DNA from: Hippopus hippopus
Taxonomy: Eukaryota > Mollusca > Bivalvia > Cardiida > Cardiidae
Direction: 5' to 3'
DNA length: 64,000 nucleotides
NCBI GenBank assembly: GCA_946811185.2
Contig: OX328102.1
Coordinates: forward strand, 10,117,694 to 10,181,693
Part shown: piece after piece, positions 31,799-42,388 of the stretch
Position numbering within the stretch: the first letter of the stretch is position 1
How the letters are laid out: every line of letters starts with the position of its first letter
Position numbers and translations under genes: made by a program
The notes under the pieces: model-generated
Seen by the model: only the letters and a program-made list of their open reading frames with translations
The model's database searches: none
Told to the model about the DNA's origin: nothing

Positions 31799-32060
31799 TG
31801 GCTTGCAACACGCGAAAAGAGGCATTCGGACATTTGCGTAAAGTGTCGTCTCGGATCAGCCTGCGCAGTCCGCGCAGGCTAATCCGAAACGACACTTTCC
31901 GTTTTTATGTAATTTTCTGTTTTGCGCAAGTCCACTGTGTCACAGAATCTAATGTAGTCGTAAAGTGCCGTCTCGGATTAGCCTGCGCGGACTGCGCAGG
32001 CTGATCCGAGACGACACTTTACGCAAATGTCCGAATGCCCTTTTCGCGTGTTGCAAGCCA
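31799..32060. mobile_element. Family D MITE, closest to consensus
   Basis: 262 bp; ends TGGCTTGCAACACGCGAAAA and TTTTCGCGTGTTGCAAGCCA are exact complements; TA flanks at 31797-31798 and 32061-32062. Inner palindromes at about 31843-31897 and 31966-32020. Confidence 0.95.
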
Positions 32061-32098
32061 TAAAGTTACTTTTAGTAAGCCTGAACAGTCGATGCACC

Positions 32099-32333
32099 TC
32101 AACCCTTTACCAACACAGTACCGAGTTTCAACTATCTTGAGCAACAAGACCTTGAAAAAAAAACATTGTGGGAAAAGGAGAAATTGCTGCTAAACAGCGT
32201 TTCTCCTTTTCCCACGGCGTTTTCTACACTTTTATAAAAGATTTCCAACAATTCAGCCATATTTAAGTCGTCGTAGGCAAACGCTCTGAATTTGAACAAG
32301 TCGAAAATTTTGTTGTGTGTTAAAAGGAGTTAA
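32099..32333 (+). mobile_element. Family A MITE
   Basis: TCAACCCTTTACCAACACAG at the left, palindrome 32162-32224 with matching changes in both arms (GAAATTGCTGCTAAACAGCG), TTAA at 32330-32333. Confidence 0.87.
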
Positions 32334-32707
32334 GGGAGTAAGAAAGCAAAGTGTTGAATCTTTCATGTAGACTAACAGATCCATTTCTAATGTAACAGCC
32401 GAATTAACACATAATCGAATTAGTTAGCCGTGATTCTAATTTTAGTTTTACAGTGACCTTTGATCCTACTGCTGATACCTGTAGTTTGTGTTGCTGGTGT
32501 CTTTTTTTCTCGGAGGATCTGCTTGCAGATAAGCCAGATAAAATTTTTGAGGATTTTGAAGAAATAATTATCACAATGAAAGGCGGGTGTGCTTGGGTAA
32601 GCGCATGTCTCAATAACAGACAGGCCCAGGTTTTCATCCTGTGATGAGCTAGGTCAAACTTTGGTAAGCCACATACCCTATAGGAAGAGCAAGTACTACG
32701 ATCATAT
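32334..32707. other. No feature seen
   Basis: Short ORFs on both strands (63-77 codons) without recognisable similarity. Confidence 0.5.
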
Positions 32708-33085
32708 CAACCATTTAACACACAACAATATTTTGGAGTTGTCCAATTTAACCCTTATCCTGCTAAATAACTAAAAAGAAATTTTCAGTTCGATAGTAAA
32801 ATCCCAACTATGGCTATTTCAAACTTACGTTTTTTTTTTTTTTAATAATATCTCCTTCTCGGACTGTGTAGATCCAAGATCAGACTGCACGTTCTGTACA
32901 GTCTGATCTTGATCTATACTGTCCGCAAAAGGTCAGTGAGTCGCGTTTAGCAGCCTAAGGGTTAAAAGCATTTACAGCCGACAAATTTGGTGTTGCCGAA
33001 AAGATGACTTCTGTCTTTAAAATGGGAGAAAACATTGTGGGAAAAGCAAAAAATGCTGGTTACCAGCATCTTCTTTTTCCACCAT
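32708..33085 (-). mobile_element. Family A MITE split by a family C insertion
   Basis: Left piece ends GGAGTTGTCCAATT; right piece resumes AAAGCATTTACAGCCGACAA, continuous in the A consensus. Right palindrome arm stops at CTTTTTCCACCATTT where a family H half begins. Confidence 0.85.
32752..32961 (+). mobile_element. Family C MITE inserted at TTAA of a family A copy
   Basis: CCCTTATCCTGCTAAATAAC to AGCAGCCTAAGGG, with TTAA at 32748-32751 and 32962-32965. The empty A site has a single TTAA-like position, so this proves the duplication. Confidence 0.94.
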
Positions 33086-33190
33086 TTGGTTTAGTCAATC
33101 AGAAGTTGTGTTACTTTCAAATTTAGAAAAGCTCTGTAGGATAAGACCAAGAATGCTCTTAAGAATGGTTGGTGATAATGGGCCCATGGC
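33086..33190. repeat. Family H right half
   Basis: GGTTTAGTCAATCAGAAGTT, then GATAAGACCAAGAATG and a TGATAATGGGCCC end. The left half is absent. Confidence 0.65.
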
Positions 33191-34267
33191 CGGTATTTTT
33201 CATTCTAAAAAAATTCTTAATCTAATGCCTAATTTAATCAAAGCGTTGAGAACCCTGAAGTGGTTTTTGTCAAGGAAGCCATTGTGTGGAATTAATAATT
33301 TGAAAGAAAAAGAAAAATATTATTCAAATATTGGCTTGAAAGTCAACCTACTAAGCAAATGAATACCTTTTTTTAGGGAGAGTACTCATGACAAAGTTAG
33401 GATTATTTGTGTATTGGTGGTCTCCCTTTGATCATTAGGAGTCAGGAGTAACGTCCCTTGACAGTTAGATGCATGATGGATAGAAACCATGTGAATATAT
33501 CGAATGAAATTAAGTTTGTACCTGAAAACTATGATTTTGAAATATCTTTGGCCGTTAACATTTAATTCCCAACATTACAATCAATTATTCGATCTATAAA
33601 TATTCATGCCCAATCAAACGGAGTAGCGCGCAATCATTGGATGAACAAGCCATGGGACGAACTGGTTTTGGAACGAAAAAGCCCAGGACCAAGTGATCAG
33701 TAGACAAATTTTATATCATTGCGCCAATAGAAGCCTATGAGCGAGTGAAGCTATTTTCAACCAAAAATTAGTATTTCCACCTAGTGTATTTTAACATGCC
33801 ATTTCCAATTACATATCTGAGTGCTACCGAAAAACTCATTTGCCTGAGAAAAATTGAGTTTACTTGGGTTTATTTCCTTCGGCTTTGCACAAAATACGAT
33901 ACATGGTCTTCAAAATTCAATATTGAACTCATAGTGGTATTGTCTTCGACAAATACCACAAAAAGTAAAGCAATTTCTGACTGGCTTTTCCCCCCTCTTC
34001 AGTGTGAGGCTGACATCCGCCTTCTTATTATAAATTGTAAATAATTAGGATATGTCTGTTTTGAAAACGATTCACAATACGTACTGTCATAATAATTTGC
34101 ATATTTGTGAAAGAACTAATAGAAAATATTTCGACATTGACAGTTCAGCTTGACATAGTTATTGATTTAAACGACTTTTGATCAATTGCTAAACTTCAAC
34201 CCCTTCCGAAATAGTTCATGCATGATATTTCTCATTTTGCGATTGTTAGTAAAGTCATTGTACAGAA
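33191..34267. other. No feature seen
   Basis: About 1.1 kb without a recognised element; ORFs of 84-86 codons here are unconvincing. Confidence 0.5.
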
Positions 34268-34372
34268 ATCGGATGGATGGATGGATGGATGGCTGGATGG
34301 CTGGCTGGCTGGATGGATGGGCGGAAGGAAGGAAGGACGGATAGATAGGCAATCAGATGGATGGATGGGGCG
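34268..34372. repeat. GGAT/GGCT microsatellite
   Basis: (GGAT)n with GGCT and GGAA variants. Confidence 0.93.
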
Positions 34373-34539
34373 ACCGATCGAGTGATTGACGTAAATATGC
34401 AAATATGAAACAAGACGATCGCGTATCAATAATTTGACGAATGCATTTCAAGTATGATCATTATCGAATTAATGCAGTCTTTTGTCTGGACACCATGTTT
34501 CAGTACACCCGGTGGCATTGTTTTCCGTAGCATTGTCTA

Positions 34540-34615
34540 CTATTCCCACTTTGTTTTCAAGAGACTTTCTTTTTTCAGGTTCGTTAAAACTCCGAATTGT
34601 GTGTTAAAGGGTTAA
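34540..34615 (-). mobile_element. Family A right-end fragment
   Basis: CCCACTTTGTTTTCAAGAGA to GTGTGTTAAAGGG and TTAA; this TTAA is shared with the next copy. Confidence 0.7.
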
Positions 34616-35053
34616 CTTTTTACCAAATAGTTCCGCGTTTTGACGACCCTGACGATAGGTAAAATATAGTGCGAAAAGGAGAAAATGCAGATAACCAGTA
34701 TTTCCTCTTTTTCCCCAAAATGTTTCCTTCCAAAAACAAATGAGCCAGTCTCTGTGAAAAGGGGGCTTATTGCATCTGCGAAAAGCATCGACTTTTCGCT
34801 TTCGGTCAATTTTCTACATGTTAAAGGACCAGAGTACCTCATAATTCAGTCTGTTGTTATACAATATTGATTTTCATGGATCCATAATTATATGATGACA
34901 TGCTAGGTATCATGGATCACGTAGATGCATTAAGCCCCCTTTTGCCAGAGCATGGCTCAAATCCGATCATCTGATCTGTATTTGATTCATTGTTTGCTAA
35001 TGCTTTGAATTTGGACGAGTTAAAAACTTTTTTGTTTTCTGGTAAAGAGTTAA
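34612..35053 (+). mobile_element. Family A MITE split by a family B insertion
   Basis: TTAACTTTTTACCAAATAGT at the left, palindrome 34666-34730, then the B element, then ATGCTTTGAATTTGGACGAG and TCTGGTAAAGAG before TTAA 35050-35053. Confidence 0.87.
34742..34958 (+). mobile_element. Family B MITE inserted in family A, AAAT duplication
   Basis: GAGCCAGTCTCTGTGAAAAG to GCCAGAGCATGGCTC, flanked by AAAT at 34738-34741 and 34959-34962. The GC-rich palindrome itself has been deleted (AAGCATCGACTTTTCGCTTT). Confidence 0.92.
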
Positions 35054-35234
35054 CCTTTTACCACATAACCCCGTGTTTTTGAAAAATTTGAAATCACTGT
35101 GGAAAAAGGAGAAAATGCTGGTAACGAACATTGTCTTCTTTTCGAACACTGTTTTCTACCTTTTAAAGGATATATTCCAACATTTTAGCCAGGTTTAGTT
35201 TGTTGTCTGCTTTGAATTTGGACAAGTTTAGAGG
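35050..35234 (+). mobile_element. Family A MITE, right end lost
   Basis: Shares TTAA 35050-35053 with the previous copy; CCTTTTACCACATAACCCCG at the left; the right part stops at TGGACAAGTTTAGAGG. Confidence 0.78.
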
Positions 35235-35285
35235 GGTCCTGCGTGACTCGTGACCTGGAGGCCCCAGGTTCTAGACCTCACTGAA
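35235..35285 (+). repeat. Possible tRNA-like SINE head
   Basis: ACTCGTGACCTGGAGGCCCC and a weak B-box GTTCTAGACCTC. It may be the front of the SINE whose body lies at 36119-36270, separated by the J1 element. Confidence 0.4.
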
Positions 35286-36116
35286 GATTGTAGGAAAGAA
35301 AGTATCAGGAAAAAAAGAATCAGGATAAAAAGTATCAGAAAAAAAGTATCAGGAAAAAAAGAATCAAGATAAAAAGTATCAGAAAAAAAGTATCAGGAAA
35401 AAAAGAATCAAGATAAAAAGTATCAGAAAAAAAGTATCAGGAAAAAAAGTATCAGTTGACAGAAAAAGACCAATTTAATATGGTATATGATGTAAATCTT
35501 AATTGATAGGTTATATTGACTTTTTTTTTAAAAATGTGATATTTGGACATTTTTCTTTTTTTGGCCTGAGATTTGGAAGAAATGTGCAAACACTCATGTT
35601 TGGTTGTGATACCTGCAAGAGATTTGGGGTATAACAATAGCAATTAAAATGTTTTTGATTTGTGTCTATATATTTGTGTAATATTTGTAATTTGTCATCT
35701 GTATTATTTTCACTTTGTTTAAGTCATTGATATTGCCAAAGTGTTAATAATATGTTGTCTTTAAACGTTATTTTATTTTATTTCTGATCTTCAACTTTCA
35801 CTTTACTTACAGTATTCATAGTTTGTGAATTTTTACAAAGTTAATTGTTTTCCAGCCAAAGAAGGTAGAAGGCCTTTGAAAACATTGTAAGAAAAAGAAA
35901 AAATGTTTCTAACTAGCATTTTTAGTGTGCTAAAATGTCATAGATTAATTACATTCAGCAAGAAAACCATAATTATCTAATTCAAATTAAAAGGTGATAA
36001 AAGTATCACAACTTTGACAGAAACTGATTCTTTTTTTCCTGATACTTTCTTTCCTACCAAAAATTGTTTCCTTTTTTTCCGATACTTTTTTTCCTGATAC
36101 TTTCTTTCCGATTACC
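35286..36116 (+). mobile_element. J1: left unit of a large inverted repeat with AGTATCAGG ends
   Basis: Begins GATTGTAGGAAAGAAAGTAT, continues as four 44-bp tandem units (starts at 35301, 35345, 35389, 35433), then a non-repetitive part, and ends with inverted AGTATC motifs, CTTTCTTTCCGATTACC. A family A remnant lies inside at about 35840-35930. No ORF. Confidence 0.8.
35301..35476 (+). repeat. 44-bp tandem repeat, four units
   Basis: Each unit is AGTATCAGGAAAAAAAGAAT, then CA(A/G)GATAAAAAGTATCAG and A6. Spacing is exactly 44 at each step. Units are contiguous, so it is not a CRISPR array. Confidence 0.93.
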
Positions 36117-36118
36117 TA

Positions 36119-36270
36119 ATTGAAAGCGCTTGGTTGTTCGTGGGAGTGGCCTTGGGCAAGATGCTTCAGAGCCCTGGCCTGGTATAACCCAGGAAATACA
36201 TGAATATGCGAGTTACCACCGTGATGTTACTAAAATAATGTTGAAAGCGGCGTGAAACACTATTCAAATG
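36119..36270 (+). mobile_element. CORE-SINE-like body and tail between J1 and J2
   Basis: GAGTGGCCTTGGGCAAGATG matches the CORE block of many SINEs; the 3' part is AATAATGTTGAAAGCGGCGT and GAAACAC. No adjacent tRNA head. A family A end piece follows at 36271-36305. Confidence 0.6.
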
Positions 36271-36318
36271 GATAAGTCTAAAATATTGTCATTATTCTGG
36301 CAAAGAATATAGAGAGAT

Positions 36319-36642
36319 GGTAATCGGAAAGAAAGTATCAGGAAATAAAGTATCGGAAAAAGGAAAAAAGTATCAATTTTTGATAGGAAAAAAAAGTATC
36401 AGGACAAAAAGAATCAGTTAAAAGAATCACTTTTCCCAATCTCTGACAAGAAAAAGTAAAAAGAGAAGTGGACAAATATCACAATTTTTTTAACAAAGTC
36501 AATTTAACCTATCAACTAAATATTTACATTATATACCATTTTAACATCTCTTTTTGGCAAATGATACTTTTTTTCCCTGATACTTTTTTCCGAAACTTTT
36601 TATCCTGATTCTTTTTTTCCTGATACTTTTTTTCCTACAATC
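36319..36642 (-). mobile_element. J2: right unit, inverted and shortened relative to J1
   Basis: Begins GGTAATCGGAAAGAAAGTAT and ends TTTTTCCTACAATC, the reverse complements of the J1 right and left ends. Its inner DNA (AACCTATCAACTAAATATTT, ATTATATACCATTTTAA) matches the reverse of J1 near 35475-35560. Confidence 0.8.
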
Positions 36643-36926
36643 ATAGGGAGAATATAAATAAGCTGACCCCGGGGAGGGAGGGGTAAAGGGACAGACACAA
36701 TAAAATCATTGTGAGCTGTGCTATTGACACTAGTTGTTATCTTTTTGACACGTAGACCTGTCGATGGTGAAGGGACGATGATCTATCACTAACATCTGAT
36801 TTATTGTCTGGAATGACAGTTACATCACCTATCTTGTCAACTTTCATACCTTCTTCCTTCACACTGTTTACAGCTATTTATCTCCAGTCCTGTCCCATCA
36901 CTTGTTTTTGAGGACAGAAATAATCT

Positions 36927-37158
36927 TCAACTCTGTACTACACCAACAAAACATAGACTTGTCCAAATTGAAAGCATTTGCACACGACAATCTAAATGTG
37001 ACTCAAATGATGGAATTGGTCTTTGATGAGGGTAGACAACATTGTGGGAGAAGGAAAAAATGCTGGTTACCAGCATTTTCTCCTTTTCCCACACACTGTT
37101 TTCAAAAGGCCTCTTCCGCAGGGTCGGTTGAAACTCGGGATTGTGTGATGCAGGATTA
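36927..37158 (-). mobile_element. Family A MITE
   Basis: TCAACTCTGTACTACACCAA at the left, palindrome 37030-37095 with few mismatches, right end TGTGTGATGCAGGA before TTAA. Confidence 0.87.
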
Positions 37159-37330
37159 AACAGTAGTTCATTTTCTTATATCGAGCAGTAGGTTAAATGC
37201 TACACTTATTGATCACCTTTTGATCCACATCATGTGGAATTTCCATTATCATCTATCAAAGGAACAGCTTCCATTGAAGAGTTCGGCCCCTCAAAGGGAT
37301 TTTTATGACTGAAATAATTCATAGAGAAAT

Positions 37331-37385
37331 AGAAATCTTAGACCAAGATCGGACAGAACGTATACAGGCTGATCTTGATCTACAT
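37331..37385. repeat. Family C hairpin remnant
   Basis: ACCAAGATCGGACAGAACGT and CAGGCTGATCTTGATCTACA. Confidence 0.5.
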
Positions 37386-37796
37386 TTGCTTTAAAATACG
37401 TCCACAGTTACTGTGGCAGGATAAAGTTGGAGATGCCGAGATGCATTTGCGGTTCGGTGGGAGACTTGAATTGCCCAATGTTTTTTTGGAGATACACACA
37501 CAAACAAAAATACGGCATATAAATAAAAATTTGCTTTTTGAGTGTTGACCAAAATCCTCCACGTCGTCTATCTGGTGATCAAAAAAGAGTTACTAGTAAA
37601 TCCTAACTGCGTCATTTATCACGAAATATTAGTCCTTGTATACATGGTTTGGGGGTCAGTCTAGTTTACGCGTCAGGGACAGGGTCTGAGACTATCATCC
37701 ATCAACATAATCAGTTACTTTATCACCCTCCATGATGTTTATGTATTTCTTGAGGTTATCTGATGTAACGTTCATTGCATTCAACAAAATATCTAC
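37386..37796. other. No feature seen
   Basis: No recognised repeat or supported ORF. Confidence 0.5.
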
Positions 37797-37880
37797 TTAA
37801 CACTTAGGCTGCTAAGCGCGAATCAAGGACATTTTGCGGACAGTGTAGATCAAGATCAGACTGCACATAACGTGCCTACC
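37797..37880 (-). mobile_element. Family C MITE truncated in its hairpin
   Basis: TTAACACTTAGGCTGCTAAG to TCAGACTGCACATAACGTGC; the second half is missing. Confidence 0.75.
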
Positions 37881-38210
37881 CGGCTTACCCCGTGGTTGGC
37901 AGTACACATATCGCATTGTTTTTGTACACTCGAGACTGTTATGCTTTTTTCTTTAGCAGAGTCATAGTTCTGTATATTTTAACCGTTTGACCACAATCAG
38001 CTCAATTAATACCAAAGTTATTTGTTAATTCTCTAAAAATTCTCAAAAAAAAAAAAATCTAAATCTAATATAACTTCTCTCGAGATGTCGCGATTCCATG
38101 ATGGCTGAGGGCTTAGATCACCGAAGCAGAACTCCAGATGAGGAAACGCGAACCATTCACATGTGGAACTATTCTCTCGCTGTAAACTCACTTACCAGTA
38201 AAGTTTTTAT

Positions 38211-38480
38211 TGTACACACTCCAGGATACCATTTTTTCTTGTAAATACTTGAATTAATCCATTATTGATCGTAAATACTCTAATAACACCCCTGTTTCTT
38301 GTAAACACTCTAACGATTCCAATATTTATAGTACATTCTGTAACGTTATCTCTATTTCTTGTAAATACGCAAAGAATTTTTAAAAAAAACCTATTTATTG
38401 TAAATACTATAAATACATGTACTCTAACGATGCCACGGTTTCTTGTAAATGCTCTAACAAGGTCACAGTTTATGAATGCC
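38211..38480. repeat. 30-bp minisatellite, about nine units
   Basis: GTAAATACTCTAA-type unit starts fall at 38241, 38271, 38301, 38331 and 38361, exactly 30 apart, with longer steps later (38400, 38445). As 30 divides by three, long ORFs appear on both strands; I do not call them genes. Confidence 0.88.
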
Positions 38481-39274
38481 TCCTTTTCCATGGATAGGCC
38501 TACGCAAGTAATACCACCATTTGTTATACTCGTAATTGATTTGACATTTTTTGTTTGTAAAAACTCTTATAATGATATTGATATTACAAAATATTTGAAT
38601 ATGCTAGCTATACCATCGAACGGTCATGTAGTCACAGTGCCTTTATTTTAGATGAATGATCACTAAAAATGGCTCTCAATTCCTTAAATATTTTCCTTTG
38701 TCCTTTAAGAACAGTCGAAGCCATACAGGTTATGTATCGGTAAAGCTTTACTATTTCTCTTCATACGATTTTTTTTTACATGTATACTCAAAGCAATAAT
38801 GTATTACCAAAACCATAATTTTCAGTTCAATGTACCTACAATACTTCTAGTAAAATAGCTTATTGTTCATGTATACACGTAGAAGAACTGTTGTTCTTTT
38901 GGATATTGAATATACATGTATATTACAGGACGAAAGGCATTTGGTTGCATGTACCTTCAGCATTTCTAAAAGAATAATCCTGTGTTTGTTTATATTCAAC
39001 ACAACATTGCATTTTTGTTTGGCAGAACTTAAGCGATACTGTTGCCAGTGCCTTTAAGATTTCTCAGAAAAATGACTCACGTTTCTTGTTAATCCGACAC
39101 AAAAGTCATTGCAGAGAGACAAAAGCCGATTAATTTCTAGATAATTTCCACGAGAGACAATTCCGTTTTCACACGTGACTGGTCTTTCGCTTCCTAATCG
39201 GGCAATATTGTTTCTGTGATCTGTAGTCTCAATTTCATTTAACTATATTTTGACTCAACTACCATCGATAGCTG
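38481..39274. other. No gene; possible outlying minisatellite units
   Basis: TTTGTAAAAACTCTTATAAT near 38548 resembles one more unit of the preceding array. The rest is unassigned. Confidence 0.4.
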
Positions 39275-39400
39275 TTTTACTCTTTATCAAACAATACCCT
39301 GTTTTGTCGACCCTGAGGAAGAAGAGTCCTCTATAAAACAGAGTAGGAAAAGGAGAAAAAAATGTTGGTAACCATCTCTCTCTTTCTTCTCATCATCTGT
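39275..39400 (+). mobile_element. Family A partial copy
   Basis: TTTACTCTTTATCAAACAAT, TCGACCCTGAGGAAGAAGAG and part of the palindrome; right half lost. Confidence 0.65.
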
Positions 39401-39565
39401 ACACGTTACTAGCCCTCCCGGACCACATGGTGCTTACAAAACTCATCTTTTTACTCATCTATATTTAACTGTCACACTATATGAGTGTATACTAGAATCA
39501 AATAAATCAAGTTCTCTTTGAGAGAATTCAATACAGCTTAGTCCTTTCCTCTGTATAATAGATAT

Positions 39566-39816
39566 AAGCCATGCTCTGGCAAAAAGGGGTCTAATTCAAG
39601 TCCGTGATGCATTTATGCCAAGCAAGTTATCACATAATTATGAATCCACAAAATGTAAATTGTCTTACAACCGAATTGTCTTACAATCGCACGGTAAACT
39701 AGTCCTTCGACAAGCAGAAAATTTACCAAAAGCAAAAAGTTTTGACTCAGGTCAGGCTGACCTGAGTTTATACTTTTTTCAGATGCAATAAACACCCTTT
39801 TCACAGAGTATGACTA
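39566..39816 (-). mobile_element. Family B MITE with collapsed palindrome
   Basis: AAGCCATGCTCTGGCAAAAA to CACAGAGTATGACTA. The centre is ACTCAGGTCAGGCTGACCTG, the GC-rich loop part having been removed precisely. Confidence 0.82.
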
Positions 39817-41063
39817 GTGTATTTTCTCGAATGTACTGTTTGTGGGTGTAGAATTATCCTGTCGCAAATTACAGGTTTTCCTATCAGTGTCAGAGGTTGA
39901 GATATTACCAGTAATTATCCTTTGTGTACCAAGCACGAGCACCTTAGTTTTTTTTTTCGGGCAATGTAGATCAATTTACAATCTATCTATACGTTAAATC
40001 TTAACTGGCTGATATTTGTGGGAAATCTTGACCCAAAAAGACTTGGAAATCTTTCGTTTTCTCTTTTTACGGTCTGCCATTGGCCGTTTTAAATCTTTTG
40101 TAACGAAATCGTAATATGCATGTGTAGTTAAATAAAAATTTGTCTTGCAAAAAGTAAAATTTTCCATGAAGACTCCATTTTTTCATTTGATATCCCTGCA
40201 ACGATCGGTACATTTTCCATTTAGCGTGAATGATTATTTGAACACTAAATAGCGTTCTGAAGATGCCACTGTTTTTTCATTATGCGTGTTTATGAGTGGA
40301 CTGCACTTACAACGTACGCATTGCACATGTAACAGATAGACCATTCAGCTAATTAAAAGCTACACAACAGTATTTTCAAAATTCAGATAGACAAATGTTA
40401 GACAGCATTTTTCAATAACGATCATTTCAGTCCTTTGTATTTTCAGAAATTCTGTCAAGTTTCATCATACAAATGCATACTTTAACTTTTAAAATAAAGG
40501 GTATTAACGGGAAAGCAGAGGGTATGCCTTAAATAAGTGACTGACAACTAAGTCTTAAAAGGAAGCCTAATCCATCGGTTCAGATCAACAAATTCAGAGC
40601 CGGCCCAAATATGCAAGGCGTTAATTCTTATCAATTCTTAGCCAGCACCGAACAAAAAACTTCTAGATAATTCATGCTTTTAGGACAACAAAACTCACTT
40701 TTATTTGCTAATTTAATTGCAATTTCAGTCTGAAATTAGGTTCCTGACGTATTATTTCGGCTACGGTCAACCCACGGCACAAATGATTCAGACAGCTCTG
40801 TACATACTCTACAACTTTCCATGGTGTAGAAAATAGGTTGAAATACCAGAGCATTGCATGACATTCTCCTTTTTCAAAATTTAAAGACATAAGAACACAT
40901 AAGTACAAAGAATGACAAGCTTAATTGTTTTTCAAAGAATGACAAGCTTAACAGTTTTTCAGTTGTTTACTTGAGCCGATATTTTTGGAACCGGAAGACC
41001 AACACTACATTTTCTCGTCAGAGCTAATTGGCTCTGAATTTGAAGTTTCCTACCTGTGATTGC
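39817..41063. other. No gene; one 27-bp tandem duplication
   Basis: Only a two-copy 27-base tandem at 40906-40932 and 40933-40959 (CAAAGAATGACAAGCTTAA) stands out in 1.2 kb. Confidence 0.6.
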
Positions 41064-41128
41064 GCGAATCACCCAGTCGTTAGAGACACTAGGCTACGGC
41101 TTTGACGGTTGTAGGTTCGAATTCCACC
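41064..41128 (+). repeat. tRNA-like SINE head fragment
   Basis: CACCCAGTCGTTAGAGACAC (A-box region) and a B-box GGTTCGAATTC at about 41113. No 3' SINE part follows, and the fold does not look like an intact tRNA. Confidence 0.45.
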
Positions 41129-41462
41129 GATGGAAAATAAATATGTTAGGGGTTTTTTTTTTATTTTTTTCGGGGGGGGGGGGGGGTGTTTCCTCAAAAC
41201 AAGAGTAGTCGGTTACATCCTAATGATTTTTCCCCACATAATATCAACTTTCCTCGGAATTTTTTTTTTTTGTCAAAATCTACTGTTATCCAGCTTGTTC
41301 TATAGACAGCTTGTTCTATGTTGTACAGTGTACATGCTCAACATGCTAATGGATTAAAAGAAATGTGTGAGGTAACGGGTAATTTATATGTCCATTACAA
41401 AATTGATGCTGATTAAGAACTTACTCATTGGTGACTCACAGACAATATACCACCTGAGTGAA

Positions 41463-41691
41463 TTAACTCTCTTCCAGACAACTAAACTTTAGACTCGTCC
41501 ATATTTAGAGCAACTGCAGACGCCAAATTATAGATATGGCTGAAATAATTGATATTATCTTTCAAAGAGTAGAAAACATTGTCGAAAAAGGAGAAAATGC
41601 TGGTGACCAGCACTTTCTCCCTTTCCGACAATGTTTTCAAAAGGTTTCATCCTCAGGGTAGTCAAAACAGGTTCATTTCTGAAAGAATTCA
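41463..41691 (-). mobile_element. Family A MITE
   Basis: TTAACTCTCTTCCAGACAAC at the left; palindrome 41572-41636 with paired changes (TGTCGAAAAAGGAG, CTCCCTTTCCGACA). Right end eroded. Confidence 0.85.
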
Positions 41692-41839
41692 CGCAGCATT
41701 TTATTATTCATGAATTATTGCTAATTTCCTATCTTTTTTTGTTTTTTTTATAGTGAACTGTCACGAGCATAAATTTTGTTACGTCTAAATTGGAACTCAA
41801 CGGGTATTATATGACTCAATGCATTTGCAGAAAAAAGGG

Positions 41840-41895
41840 ATGTGTAGACCTAGATCAGACTACACTTGGGAGAAGGTTGATATTGATCTGCATTC
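41840..41895. repeat. Family C remnant
   Basis: GTAGACCTAGATCAGACTAC and ATTGATCTGCATTC only. Confidence 0.4.
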
Positions 41896-41909
41896 TCCCC
41901 GAAATATAT

Positions 41910-42183
41910 GGGCCATACTCTGTGACGAGAAGGTTATATGCATCTGCAGAAAGTATCGACTCATGTGAACCTGCGCAGTCCGTGCAGGCTGACCTGGGTA
42001 GAAACATTTTGCTTTAAGTAAATTTTTTGAATGTCGAAGGACCATTCTACCTCATAATTTAGTTGGTTGTTATACAAACTGGAATTTATATTTCCATAAT
42101 TATTATTTTTTTTTGTGATAATTTGGTTGGTAGAAAAGCATCACTGGCATGCATTAAACCCCCCTTTTGTCCGAGCATGGCTC
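41910..42183 (+). mobile_element. Family B MITE with ATAT duplication
   Basis: GGGCCATACTCTGTGACGAG to GTCCGAGCATGGCTC; ATAT at 41906-41909 and 42184-42187. Palindrome 41958-42001 has a few mismatches. Confidence 0.9.
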
Positions 42184-42325
42184 ATATTCATTGTCACGAG
42201 GTAAAGAGATCCGAGGCAATTCTTTAACTTCTATGTAAATAAGCCGTATTTTCCAGGCAAAAATCGTACCCCAATTTTTCAATTTAAATGTTTTTTTTTT
42301 TTTTGTACAAAAATAAGATCTGCAA

Positions 42326-42388
42326 AATATGTAGATTCAAGATCAGACTGCAAGCTTTTACAAGTCTGATCTTGATTTAAATAGTATG
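42326..42388. repeat. Family C-type hairpin, variant flanks
   Basis: GTAGATTCAAGATCAGACTG paired with CAGTCTGATCTTGATT-like sequence (CAAGTCTGATCTTGATTTAA). Confidence 0.55.

Noticed and set aside
31798..32004. 68-codon frame similar to one at 9843-10070
   Set aside because: Similarity is due to both lying in family D copies.
35301..35476. Possible CRISPR-like array (44-bp repeats)
   Set aside because: Units are contiguous with no unique spacers, in a eukaryotic genome: a minisatellite.
38207..38651. Frames of 94 and 128 codons on opposite strands
   Set aside because: Kept open by the 30-bp repeat period; not independent evidence of coding.
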